Below are positions 52,680 to 61,887 of a stretch of 64,000 nt of DNA, piece by piece; positions within the stretch are counted from its first letter, which is position 1; every line of letters begins with the position of its first letter. A program made the position numbers and the translations under genes. Origin of the DNA: Acidiluteibacter ferrifornacis (GTDB lineage Bacteria; Bacteroidota; Bacteroidia; Flavobacteriales_E; Vicingaceae); contig NZ_WWNE01000006.1 in assembly GCF_009909615.1 (NCBI RefSeq), positions 1 to 64,000 of the forward strand, read 5' to 3'. A model generated the notes under the pieces. The model worked only from the letters and a program-made list of their open reading frames with translations, was not told the origin of the DNA and made no database searches.

Positions 52680-55523
52680 ATGCCAAATACTATTATCGAA
52701 GAAGAACTTGTTGAGCCATTAATTGTTTCAGGCGCAAGAGTTCACAACCTAAAGAATATTGATATCTCTATCCCTAGAGAGAAATTTGTAGTCATTACTG
52801 GCCTTAGTGGAAGCGGTAAATCTTCTTTAGCTTTTGACACTATCTATGCTGAGGGACAAAGAAGATATATTGAAAGCTTTGCTTCTTATGCCCGTCAATT
52901 TCTTGGAAATTTAGAACGACCAGATGTTGAGCAAATAACCGGGCTTAGCCCTGTTATCGCCATTGAGCAAAAGACCGTTAGTAAAAATCCGCGTTCAACT
53001 GTTGGTACCATTACGGAGATTTATGATTTCTTAAGGCTATTATTTTCCAAAGTTGCTGATGCCTACTCCTTTAATACAGGAGAACAGATGGTTAAATATA
53101 GTCAAAGCGAAATTGTAGATTTAATCTCTCAAGATTGTAACAACCAACCAATATCAATCTTAGCTCCTGTAATTAAAGGTCGAAAGGGACACTATAGAGA
53201 ATTATTCAAACAGATATCAAAAATGGGCTTTCTTCGAGTTCGCGTAGATGGCGAAATCAAAGAGATAACATCTACCATGCAATTGGATAGATATAAGGTG
53301 CACGATATAGATATTGTTATTGATCGACTTGAAGTTAAAAAAGAAAATAGAAAACGACTTGACGAATCAGTTTCTACAGCTATGAAGCATGGAAAAAATT
53401 CCATCTTAATATTACCTAAAGAATCCTCTGAACCAAGGCATTTTAGTAAAAACTTGATGTGCCCCACAACCGGAATTAGTTATGATGAGCCAGCACCCAA
53501 TTTCTTTTCCTTTAACTCCCCTTATGGCGCTTGCGAAAACTGTGGCGGTTTGGGTAAAATATCAGAAGTAGATTTAGACAAAATTATCCCATCAGATAAA
53601 AAATCTATTAAGCAGGGGGCTATAGAACCGTTAGGAAAATTCAGCGACAAATGGATATTTAAGCAATTAGAAGCAATTGGAAGGAAATACGACTTTAAGG
53701 TAACTACTCCAGTCAGCGAAATTAGTGAGGAAGCGATGAGAGTAATTCTTTATGGCACATCTACTCCGCTAAAAATGGAGGACTCTATAGCAGGTGTAAA
53801 TAGTACATACTCTTTTGAATTCGAAGGGATAGTTAACTTTATTAGCCGTCAATTCGACGACAATCCCTCAAGTTTGATTTCTAATTGGGCAATTAAGTTC
53901 ATGAATAAAATTGACTGTCCAGAATGCCAGGGCAATAGACTTAAAAAAGAAGCCTATTTTTTCAAAATATTAGATAAAAATATAGCCGATGTCTCAAATA
54001 TGAGCATTGAAGACTTAAGTAAATGGATGCTTTCTATTGAGAAAAAACTCAGTAAAAAAAACCAAATTATTGCGAAAGAAATACTCAAAGAAATTAACAC
54101 AAGACTTCAATTCCTTTTAGATGTTGGGTTAAATTATTTAAGCCTCAATCGTCCTTCTAAATCCCTGTCCGGCGGCGAGGCTCAGCGAATTCGTCTCGCT
54201 ACACAAATTGGTTCTCAATTGGTTGGAGTACTTTACATCCTAGACGAGCCCAGTATTGGGCTTCATCAAAGAGATAACATTCGATTAATTAACTCATTAA
54301 AAGAACTCCGCGACCTGGGAAATTCAATAATTGTAGTGGAGCACGATAAAGAGATAATGCTTGCAGCGGATTACTTAATAGACATTGGGCCTTTTGCAGG
54401 GGTAAATGGGGGACAAATTATTGGTGCTAATTCGCCAAAAGAATTTCTTAAAAACAATACCACTACTGCAAAATACCTCAATGGCAAACTTGAAATTCCA
54501 TTTTCAAAGCAAAGAAGAAAAGGAAATGGTAAAAAACTCTCTCTAAAAGGAGCAAGTGGAAATAATTTAAAATCAGTAGATATTACGATACCGTTGGGTC
54601 AATTTATTTGTGTGAGTGGTGTATCTGGTAGTGGTAAGTCTACATTAATTAATGAAACTCTTTACCCCATATTGAGTCAACATTTTTATAAAAGTAGAAA
54701 GTCTCCGTTACCGTATAAAAAAGTTACTGGATTAGAGCACTTAGATAAAGTTATCGATATTGATCAATCACCTATAGGAAGAACTCCTAGATCAAATCCT
54801 GCTACATATACAGGAGTCTTTACAGATATAAGAGCATTATTTAGTGAGTTACCCGAAGCAAAAATTCGAGGATATAAACAAGGGCGATTTTCTTTTAATG
54901 TTGCTGGAGGAAGATGTAACACTTGCAAAGGTGCAGGTCTGCAAACTGTTGAAATGAACTTTCTTCCTGACGTATATGTCGAATGCCCTGAATGTCACGG
55001 GAAGCGATATAATCGGGAAACATTAGAAATTAGATACAAAGGAAAATCTATCTCTGATGTGCTTAACTTAACTATTAATGAAGCTGTTGATTTTTTCAGT
55101 CACATTCCTTCTATTCTCGTAAAAATTCAAACACTGAAGGATGTAGGTTTAGGCTATATTAGACTAGGTCAGGCCTCCACTACATTATCAGGAGGAGAAG
55201 CCCAAAGGGTTAAATTAGCCACTGAGTTATCGAAGAAAAATACAGGAAATACTTTTTATATATTAGATGAACCTTCAACAGGGCTTCATTTTGAGGACAT
55301 TCGAATTCTACTAGAAGTACTTAATAAAATAGTGGATGCAGGAAATACAGTATTGGTTATTGAACACAATTTAGATATCATCAAGGTGGCTGACTACATC
55401 ATTGATATTGGTCCAGAAGGAGGAGACAAAGGAGGAAAAGTAGTTGCCGAAGGCACTCCTGAAAAAGTGAGTCAATCTAAGTCAAGTCATACTGCTCCAT
55501 TTTTATTAGAAGAATTAAAATAA
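52680..55523 (+). CDS. uvrA: Excinuclease ABC subunit UvrA
   Basis: This 947-residue protein has standard UvrA length with both ABC ATPase halves: Walker A GLSGSGKSSLAFDT and GVSGSGKSTLINET, signatures LSGGEAQRIRLATQIG and LSGGEAQRVKLATELS, and Walker B ILDEPSIGLHQRD and ILDEPSTGLHFED. The C-terminal zinc module is intact (CNTCKGAG and CPECHGKR). The first zinc site has Cys261, Cys285 and Cys288, but the fourth position is Thr264 (CPTT). UvrA detects bulky DNA lesions and loads UvrB. It lies 34 bases after the transglycosylase gene, and a LOG-family gene follows after 6 bases. Confidence 0.98.
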   Translation: MPNTIIEEELVEPLIVSGARVHNLKNIDISIPREKFVVITGLSGSGKSSLAFDTIYAEGQRRYIESFASYARQFLGNLERPDVEQITGLSPVIAIEQKTVSKNPRSTVGTITEIYDFLRLLFSKVADAYSFNTGEQMVKYSQSEIVDLISQDCNNQPISILAPVIKGRKGHYRELFKQISKMGFLRVRVDGEIKEITSTMQLDRYKVHDIDIVIDRLEVKKENRKRLDESVSTAMKHGKNSILILPKESSEPRHFSKNLMCPTTGISYDEPAPNFFSFNSPYGACENCGGLGKISEVDLDKIIPSDKKSIKQGAIEPLGKFSDKWIFKQLEAIGRKYDFKVTTPVSEISEEAMRVILYGTSTPLKMEDSIAGVNSTYSFEFEGIVNFISRQFDDNPSSLISNWAIKFMNKIDCPECQGNRLKKEAYFFKILDKNIADVSNMSIEDLSKWMLSIEKKLSKKNQIIAKEILKEINTRLQFLLDVGLNYLSLNRPSKSLSGGEAQRIRLATQIGSQLVGVLYILDEPSIGLHQRDNIRLINSLKELRDLGNSIIVVEHDKEIMLAADYLIDIGPFAGVNGGQIIGANSPKEFLKNNTTTAKYLNGKLEIPFSKQRRKGNGKKLSLKGASGNNLKSVDITIPLGQFICVSGVSGSGKSTLINETLYPILSQHFYKSRKSPLPYKKVTGLEHLDKVIDIDQSPIGRTPRSNPATYTGVFTDIRALFSELPEAKIRGYKQGRFSFNVAGGRCNTCKGAGLQTVEMNFLPDVYVECPECHGKRYNRETLEIRYKGKSISDVLNLTINEAVDFFSHIPSILVKIQTLKDVGLGYIRLGQASTTLSGGEAQRVKLATELSKKNTGNTFYILDEPSTGLHFEDIRILLEVLNKIVDAGNTVLVIEHNLDIIKVADYIIDIGPEGGDKGGKVVAEGTPEKVSQSKSSHTAPFLLEELK

Positions 55524-55529
55524 TAGGTT

Positions 55530-56246
55530 ATGAAAAAGAATGAGGAAGATTTTAGAATAGCTGATAAATTTGAGGACAAAAACTGGAATGAAATCAAGTC
55601 AAACGATTCATGGGCAATTTTTAAAATAATGTCTGAATTCGTAGAGGGATACGAAAAATTAGCTAAAATAGGGCCTTGTGTTTCTATTTTTGGTTCTGCA
55701 CGCACTAAAGAAGATCATAAATATTATAAGATTGCTGAAAGTTTAGCCTATAAGTTATGTAAAAAGGGTTACGGAGTAATAACTGGTGGTGGTCCCGGAA
55801 TAATGGAAGCTGCCAATAAAGGCGCCCACGAAGCTGGAGGTAAGTCTGTAGGACTAAATATAGAACTACCATTCGAACAACACTTTAATCCATACGTTGA
55901 TGATGACAAAAGGTTAAATTTCGATTACTTCTTTGTTAGAAAAGTAATGTTCGTAAAATATGCTCAGGGCTTTATAGTACTTCCCGGAGGATTTGGCACT
56001 TTGGATGAACTTTTTGAGGCGATCACTTTAATTCAGACCAACAAAATAGCAAAATTCCCCATTGTATTAATGAGTAAATCTTTTTGGGGTGGTCTTATTG
56101 AGTGGATGAAAACTATTCTTTTGGAAACCAATAATAATATTCATAAAGATGATTTAGACTTATTCTATTTGGCCGATACTGAAGAGGAAGCCGTTGAATA
56201 TATCGACAAATTCTATCAAAAATACCTCCTTAAACCCAACTTTTAA
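55530..56246 (+). CDS. LOG family protein (TIGR00730-like nucleotide 5'-monophosphate phosphoribohydrolase)
   Basis: This 238-residue Rossmann-like protein has VSIFGSARTKED, GVITGGGPGIMEAANKGAHEAGG and the family signature LPGGFGTLDELFEAITLIQTNK. Lonely-guy (LOG) enzymes release the base from nucleoside 5'-monophosphates; bacterial members may act on AMP or cytokinin nucleotides. The longer N-terminus (about 45 residues before the fold) is common in Bacteroidota members. It is cotranscribed with uvrA. The physiological substrate is not known. Confidence 0.88.
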   Translation: MKKNEEDFRIADKFEDKNWNEIKSNDSWAIFKIMSEFVEGYEKLAKIGPCVSIFGSARTKEDHKYYKIAESLAYKLCKKGYGVITGGGPGIMEAANKGAHEAGGKSVGLNIELPFEQHFNPYVDDDKRLNFDYFFVRKVMFVKYAQGFIVLPGGFGTLDELFEAITLIQTNKIAKFPIVLMSKSFWGGLIEWMKTILLETNNNIHKDDLDLFYLADTEEEAVEYIDKFYQKYLLKPNF

Positions 56247-56472
56247 CTCCATTCTCTTTTTAACAAAATTGCGTTAATAACTTAACTACAATCCACTCCT
56301 ATCCTCTGATGTTAATCTATAGCTTTGTTTTAGCTGTTATTAACAACTGTTGAAAACTCCTTTGAATAGCTTAGTTCTACTAACATTCATATTGAGTATT
56401 ACTTATAATAGTAATTAATTCAATTCAACAGATAACTAACAGTTTATTAACAAACACTAAATGCATTAGAAA
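56247..56472. other. 226-bp non-coding gap with repeated TTATTAACAA motifs
   Basis: The 10-mer TTATTAACAA occurs at 56337-56346 and 56444-56453, and GTTAATAAC (its inverse core) at 56273-56281. The first copy runs into CTGTTGAAAAC (56347-56357). A TAGCTTTG box (-7 type) lies at 56320-56327. No open frame or terminator hairpin is evident. It may hold the promoter of the next gene and binding sites for a regulator. It also has a loose likeness to DnaA-box clusters, but no dnaA gene is adjacent. Confidence 0.4.
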
Positions 56473-57858
56473 ATGGCGAAATCGATCATCCTTCTATTAA
56501 ACCTTATTGGAGTTATCATTTTTGAACTATTTTATGGAGAAGTAGTTACAGTAAAACAAGACTTTCCAACCAATATGGAAATAAATGTAACAGATACGAT
56601 TGTAGTTACTATTTCTAAAAATGAATTGAATGGATTTGCAAAACTTCAACAAGACATCCCAAATGGCTTTAATATTGAAGTAGTGGATTCTAAAGGAGGC
56701 ACTTTCTCCTTTAAAGATAATATCCTAAAAATTATTTGGATAGCACTCCCTTCTGAAAAAGAATTCCAGATTAGCTACGCCATTACTCCTACAGAGGGAG
56801 TGGCAAAAACAGTAACATTTGCTGGTAAATTCTCATACATAGTAGAAAATGAGCGTCAAAATATTGATTTTGGCCCCTCGAGTGTAACAATAGGTGCTTC
56901 AGACGCTACTCTTGCTGAGGATTCAGAGGTAACTAAAGAAGAGAAGAATGCAAACAAAAAAAGCGCTAAACAAAATAAACCAAAAAGTGAACTAGTAGCA
57001 GAAGGTGATGATTATTTAGTTTATAGAGAAATAGCTCAACTTCAAGATGAGACCAATAAATTCAGAGTAACGCTTATCATAGAAAAAAATGAAATAAATA
57101 GTTTTGGAAAGATTGAAGAGACAATACCTTCCGGGTTCGTTGCAACAGAAGAAAATTCAAACGAAGGATTCTTTTCATTTAAGGGCAATCAGGTCAAACT
57201 ACTTTGGATGGCGCTACCTTTTGGAGAATCGGTTACAGCCTCTTATTTAATTGAAGCTACTTCTGAGATTTCAGGTGAGCCTGAAATTTTTGGAAAATTC
57301 TCATTTTTAAAAGACGAAGAGACTTATGCTACAAACCTATCTGCTTCAAAGATAAACACTAACAATCTCACAGAAATTATTCCGACTGAGGAAATCGCTG
57401 AGGAGACAGCTACAGAAACACCACTAGAAAAAGTGATTGATGATGCCAAAGAAGAAGTCGCTATGATTGAGAGTGAGGAAATTGTTGAAGCACCAATTGA
57501 AACTCCAAAACCAGAGATTAAAGAGGAAAAACTCGTAAGTAACATCACTAATATTCCTTCACCAGAAACTGGAATTAGTTATAAAGTACAAATAGCTGCA
57601 GGACATAAAGAAGTTGCTGCAAACTACTTTGCTAAAGTTCATGCTATTAAGGAGCCAGTTGCTACAGAATTTCACGAAGGCTGGAGAAAATATACTGTTG
57701 GAAAATTTCCGATTTATAAAGCTGCAAGAGACAAAAGAAATGAAATCTGGGCTGCAAACAACAAAATCTCAGATGCTTTTGTAACAGCATACAACCAAGG
57801 GAATCGGATAACCGTGCAAGAAGCTTTAATGATTAGTAAACAGCAATGGTTTAAGTAA
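56473..57858 (+). CDS. Envelope protein with a duplicated beta domain and SPOR-like C-terminus, unknown function
   Basis: This 461-residue protein begins with a hydrophobic signal or anchor (~4-20). Two related domains follow (~24-135 and ~185-290). Both contain [IV]xKNE[LI]NxF[AG]K, then D/E-x-IPxGF, FSFK, W[IM]ALP, SY and GKFS. The pattern somewhat resembles DUF11-type surface repeats. An acidic linker (~300-360, Glu/Thr-rich) leads to a C-terminal SPOR-like domain (~366-455, ISYKVQIAAGHKEVAANYFAKV, WRKYTVGKFPIYKAARDKRNEIW). SPOR domains bind denuded peptidoglycan. I infer a periplasmic wall-linked protein. The next gene also ends in a SPOR-like domain. Confidence 0.65.
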   Translation: MAKSIILLLNLIGVIIFELFYGEVVTVKQDFPTNMEINVTDTIVVTISKNELNGFAKLQQDIPNGFNIEVVDSKGGTFSFKDNILKIIWIALPSEKEFQISYAITPTEGVAKTVTFAGKFSYIVENERQNIDFGPSSVTIGASDATLAEDSEVTKEEKNANKKSAKQNKPKSELVAEGDDYLVYREIAQLQDETNKFRVTLIIEKNEINSFGKIEETIPSGFVATEENSNEGFFSFKGNQVKLLWMALPFGESVTASYLIEATSEISGEPEIFGKFSFLKDEETYATNLSASKINTNNLTEIIPTEEIAEETATETPLEKVIDDAKEEVAMIESEEIVEAPIETPKPEIKEEKLVSNITNIPSPETGISYKVQIAAGHKEVAANYFAKVHAIKEPVATEFHEGWRKYTVGKFPIYKAARDKRNEIWAANNKISDAFVTAYNQGNRITVQEALMISKQQWFK

Positions 57859-57932
57859 GATTCTAAGGGAGCATTCTTCATATTTACAAAAAAGCACGTA
57901 TATTTAAATTCTGATAACCAGAGTGCAAGCCA

Positions 57933-59684
57933 ATGAAAATCATATCCCTATTTGTAACCTTAGTCTGCCTGTTCTTTTCCACTCAAATATCCGCTCAATA
58001 TGAGCAAGATACGTTAGAGACTATCGAAAAAACACCTTCTTCATTCACTCCACCAACTGTTGGTTTAGGGGTTGGACTTATTTCATTTTATGGAGATTTA
58101 CGAGATTATAAATATGGAAACCCTTTTGTAAGCAATCCTGTTTACGAACTATATGTACATCAACCAATCTTAGACTACTTAAGTTTAAATGTTTATTTCA
58201 TGTTTGGTAAGCTTAGGGTAGAAGAAAGACGAGTAGAAAGAAACTTAAACTTTGAATCTACCATTCGTGCAAGCGGATTAAATTTTGAATATAATTTTGG
58301 AAATTTTTTAAACCCTGATAGAAACTTTAGTCCATTCATAACTGCAGGAGTAGAGATTTTTGAGTTTAATTCGAAAACAGATATTCTTGATAAAAATGGT
58401 AACCCATATTATTACTGGAGCGACGGAACCATCCGAAATATAGCTCAAGATGATCCCAGTGCAGAGTTTGCAGTAGAAGTTTCAAGAGATTACACGTATG
58501 AAACCGATATTCGTGAAGCCAGATTTGGAGGAAAGGAACTGTATCCAGAAAGAGGAGTTGCAATTCCTCTTGGAATTGGATTTGGGCTAAAAATAACCAA
58601 TCAAATTAATTTTAGATTGGCCTCTACCATGCATCTAACTTTTACCGACAATATTGATGGCATTGATGTTCATTCACCACCAGAAAGACTTGCTAATGAT
58701 AGAGCAAATGCAAACAATGACTATTTTTTAGCATCAACAGTCTCTTTGACCTATAATTTTAGAAAGGTAGATTCCTATAAAGATGGATTTGATAAGGATG
58801 AGGTTATTGATTTTTACGCATATGATAACAACGATTATGATAATGATGGAATCATAGATTTTTATGATAAATGCCCCAATACTCCTGTTGGTGTGGAAGT
58901 AGACACACTTGGTTGTCCAATTGATAGTGATGGAGACGGTTTAGCTGATCACTTAGATAAAGAAATTAATTCTCCGGGAACGACTGTAAATGCTGAAGGA
59001 GTTTACTTAACAGATGAGATGATCTATGAATCATATCTAAGATATTCAGACACTTCTGGAGAATTCGCTGATGTGGTTTCTACAAATTTTTCAGGAAAAA
59101 GCAAAACTCAAAGTAGGTTTAGAATAAATGTAGGAGAATACGCTAGGGGACAAGAGCCTGCGGGAATGGAGCAATTGCTTAACCTTCCTGATTTAAAAAC
59201 AGAGGTTAAGGATTCTACTGTTTTGTATTCTGTTGGAAGCTCTAACAATTTAGAAGATGTGGTTAAAAGAAAAACTGAAATAAGTCAGTTAGGTCTAAAC
59301 CCCACGATAGAGGAAAGAAAAAATGATAATAGTTACAGTGATGCAGGTCAACGTGTAAATGAGCTAAAACCTCTTAATAACTCTGGCTCAGGAATTGATC
59401 CTAATCAAGTAATATTTAGGGTGCAATTAGGGGCATTTAAATCAAAACCAGATGATTCATACTTCAAAAATGTGGATAACATTATTGTACAAGAGAACGA
59501 TAATATTTTTAGATATTATTCTGGAGCATTTGACACATTTGAAGCTGCAGCTGCTCACAAAGTAAAGTTGTCTGTGGCAGGATTCAAAGGAGCGTTTGTA
59601 GCAGCATTCAAAGGTGGTAAGAAGGTTCCTTTAAAATCAGTTGGTGTTAATCCTATCCAACAATCTCCATTGATTGGAAATTAA
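57933..59684 (+). CDS. Outer-membrane beta-barrel protein with thrombospondin type 3 repeats and SPOR-like domain
   Basis: This 583-residue protein has a signal peptide (1-22, ending SAQ) and a beta-barrel (~30-290, with FGLKITNQINFRLAST and STVSLTYNFRK). Calcium-binding thrombospondin type 3 repeats follow (~300-350, DNDGIIDFYDKCPNTPVGV, DSDGDGLADHLDKE). A linker leads to a SPOR-like domain (~490-570, IFRVQLGAFKSKPDDSYF, IFRYYSGAFDTFEAAAAHKV). The usual OmpA layout is barrel, type 3 repeats, then OmpA_C domain. Here a SPOR-like domain takes the place of OmpA_C, a different way to reach peptidoglycan. It is followed after 6 bases by the oxidase gene. Confidence 0.75.
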   Translation: MKIISLFVTLVCLFFSTQISAQYEQDTLETIEKTPSSFTPPTVGLGVGLISFYGDLRDYKYGNPFVSNPVYELYVHQPILDYLSLNVYFMFGKLRVEERRVERNLNFESTIRASGLNFEYNFGNFLNPDRNFSPFITAGVEIFEFNSKTDILDKNGNPYYYWSDGTIRNIAQDDPSAEFAVEVSRDYTYETDIREARFGGKELYPERGVAIPLGIGFGLKITNQINFRLASTMHLTFTDNIDGIDVHSPPERLANDRANANNDYFLASTVSLTYNFRKVDSYKDGFDKDEVIDFYAYDNNDYDNDGIIDFYDKCPNTPVGVEVDTLGCPIDSDGDGLADHLDKEINSPGTTVNAEGVYLTDEMIYESYLRYSDTSGEFADVVSTNFSGKSKTQSRFRINVGEYARGQEPAGMEQLLNLPDLKTEVKDSTVLYSVGSSNNLEDVVKRKTEISQLGLNPTIEERKNDNSYSDAGQRVNELKPLNNSGSGIDPNQVIFRVQLGAFKSKPDDSYFKNVDNIIVQENDNIFRYYSGAFDTFEAAAAHKVKLSVAGFKGAFVAAFKGGKKVPLKSVGVNPIQQSPLIGN

Positions 59685-59690
59685 AAATTC

Positions 59691-60806
59691 ATGAATAGCT
59701 TCTGGGAAAAAGAATCTCTTTTGCATTTTGATGTCATTATAATTGGGGGTGGGATAACAGGTATTTCTGCTGCAATTACGGTCAAAGAGAAAAGCCCGAG
59801 TACTTCTGTAGCAATTTTCGAAGCTGGGTCATTTCATTCTGGAGCTACTACCAAAAATGCTGGGTTTGCCTGTTTCGGTAGCATCACTGAACTTCTCGAC
59901 GATGAACAGTCTATGGGAACTTCTAAAATGCTAGATTTGGTTGAGAAAAGGTGGAATGGATTAAAAAAATTAATCAAAAGAATTGGAGAGTCTAACCTAG
60001 ACTATCATAATTATGGTGGTTTTGAATTATTGTTCCATCCAATTGATCAAGCTGAAATTGATAGAATTAATCAATTACTCTTTCCTATTTTTAATCAACC
60101 AGTTTTCTCAATTAAAAACCAACTTATCCAACAATTTGGGTTTGATCCTCGAAGGGTAAAGCAAATAATTGCAAATCCATTTGAAGGTCAATTGGACAGC
60201 GGTAAAATGATGAATCAGCTTCTTAGAATCGCAGGAAGTCTAGATATTAGAATATTTACCAACACAATGGTGAATGAGATAAAATCAAATGTAGTTGAAA
60301 CGGAGGCTGCAAGTTATACTTGCAATCAAACCGTAATTTGTACCAATGCATTTACGAAGCAATTGTTACCTACTTATGAATTAGATTTGATTCCGGGTCG
60401 AGGTCAAGTATTAATTACTAAACCAATACAAAACTTAAAATTTAAAGGGGTATTTCATTATGACAATGGATACTTCTACTTTAGAAATATTGGTAACAGG
60501 GTATTATTTGGAGGTGGAAGAAATCTAGCAATGAAAGAGGAAGAAACGACAATTATAGATTTAAACTTTAGCATCCAAAATAAACTCCTCGAAGATTTAC
60601 ATTCAATCATCCTCCCTTCCACTCCATTTGAAATTGACTATCAATGGGCAGGAATAATGGCATTTGGTAAAGATAAATACCCAATAGTAAAAAGAATCAA
60701 TAATCAACAAACACTGGCTGTTAAATTGGGCGGAATGGGCATTGCCCTAGGTAGCCTAATTGGAGAAGAAATAGCAGAATTAACATTAGAAAAAATTTCC
60801 ACATGA
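59691..60806 (+). CDS. FAD-dependent amino-acid oxidase-like protein (DAO/DadA family)
   Basis: This 371-residue protein has the FAD motif FDVIIIGGGITGISAAITVKE, then IFEAGSFHSGATTKNAGFACFGS, VICTNAFTKQLLPTYELDLIPGRGQVLIT and the C-terminal WAGIMAFGKDKYPIVKR plus KLGGMGIALGSLIGEEIAEL. The DAO family oxidises amines such as D-amino acids, glycine or sarcosine. The substrate is unknown. The ATGA overlap (4 bases) with the next gene points to translational coupling with a lipoprotein, which is unusual company for a cytoplasmic oxidase. Confidence 0.85.
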   Translation: MNSFWEKESLLHFDVIIIGGGITGISAAITVKEKSPSTSVAIFEAGSFHSGATTKNAGFACFGSITELLDDEQSMGTSKMLDLVEKRWNGLKKLIKRIGESNLDYHNYGGFELLFHPIDQAEIDRINQLLFPIFNQPVFSIKNQLIQQFGFDPRRVKQIIANPFEGQLDSGKMMNQLLRIAGSLDIRIFTNTMVNEIKSNVVETEAASYTCNQTVICTNAFTKQLLPTYELDLIPGRGQVLITKPIQNLKFKGVFHYDNGYFYFRNIGNRVLFGGGRNLAMKEEETTIIDLNFSIQNKLLEDLHSIILPSTPFEIDYQWAGIMAFGKDKYPIVKRINNQQTLAVKLGGMGIALGSLIGEEIAELTLEKIST

Positions 60807-61837
60807 AAAAGTATTTAATCATTCCCTTCGTTTTATTCCTTGGTTGCACAACGACAAAAGAGTCTACTAAAAAATCAAAATCAATCTCATATACAATAGG
60901 ATTTTACAATGTAGAAAACTTGTTTGATGTAGAAGATGACCCACTAATAAACGACGATGAATTTGTCCCTGGTTCAGAAAAAGATTGGACTCCCCAGAGA
61001 TACGAAGATAAACTTATAAAAATAGGCACCGTAATTTTGAATTCTGGGCAAGGAGAGTTCCCATTAGCATATGGGTTGTGTGAAATAGAAAATAAAGCTG
61101 TTCTAAATCAACTCATCAATACTGAAATATTATCTGGTGGCAATTATGCCATTGAACACTATGATAGTCCTGATGAAAGAGGTATAGATAATGCTTTTAT
61201 TTATAGGAAGGATTTTCTGACAGTAGTAAAATCCACTCCAATTTCAATAGATTTAGAGAAACTAGGATATAATGATCAAACGAGGGACATTCTATATGTT
61301 GAGACCGTTATTAAAAACACTAAAAAGAAAGTCCACTTTTTTATTAATCATTTTCCCTCTCGTAGTGGCGGACAAGAAGCGTCTGAACCAAAAAGAATGG
61401 AAGTAGCCAAAGTTCTCAAAAGCATGGTGGATGATATCGCGCAAAATGAAAAAGATCCATCAATAATAATTATGGGAGACTTTAATGATATGCCGGAAAA
61501 CAAAAGTATTAGAGAGGTTTTGAAAGCATGTCCTCTAGAAGAGAAGTGTTATCTAAATAATCTTTCATACCCTGAAGCCAAAGCCAATAGAGGAACTTAT
61601 AAATATAAAGGAGATTGGAATATGTTGGATCAAATAATAGTGTCTAACAGTCTAACTGATACTAGTAATTCCATACATGTTGAAGAAAATAAAGCGCTCA
61701 TATACCGAGAAGATATTGTAATGTATAACAATGATGCTGGAGATGCTTCTCCAAATAGAACATATGGAGGAAACAATTATTATGGTGGATACTCCGATCA
61801 TTTGGCAACCTATATTAAACTTATAGTTCGTAAATAA
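60803..61837 (+). CDS. Endonuclease/exonuclease/phosphatase-family lipoprotein
   Basis: This 344-residue protein has a lipoprotein signal with lipobox LGC (Cys15). EEP motifs follow: IGFYNVENLFDVEDDP, YGLCEIENKAVL (metal Glu), FFINHFPSR, IIMGDFNDMPENKS and GGYSDHLATYIKL. Many such Bacteroidota proteins are annotated as endonucleases, but phosphodiesterase activity on other substrates is possible. The lipid anchor puts it in the envelope. It is coupled to the oxidase gene and is the last gene of the unit that starts at 57933. Confidence 0.87.
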   Translation: MKKYLIIPFVLFLGCTTTKESTKKSKSISYTIGFYNVENLFDVEDDPLINDDEFVPGSEKDWTPQRYEDKLIKIGTVILNSGQGEFPLAYGLCEIENKAVLNQLINTEILSGGNYAIEHYDSPDERGIDNAFIYRKDFLTVVKSTPISIDLEKLGYNDQTRDILYVETVIKNTKKKVHFFINHFPSRSGGQEASEPKRMEVAKVLKSMVDDIAQNEKDPSIIIMGDFNDMPENKSIREVLKACPLEEKCYLNNLSYPEAKANRGTYKYKGDWNMLDQIIVSNSLTDTSNSIHVEENKALIYREDIVMYNNDAGDASPNRTYGGNNYYGGYSDHLATYIKLIVRK

Positions 61838-61887
61838 CAATTCAAGGAGCTTAACTTTTCTTAACTGTAAAAGGATTCATTTTTAAT

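Noticed and set aside
56247-56472. Replication origin
   Set aside because: Motifs are only loosely DnaA-box-like, genes on both sides run the same way, and dnaA or other origin-linked genes are absent; kept only as a low-confidence motif cluster.
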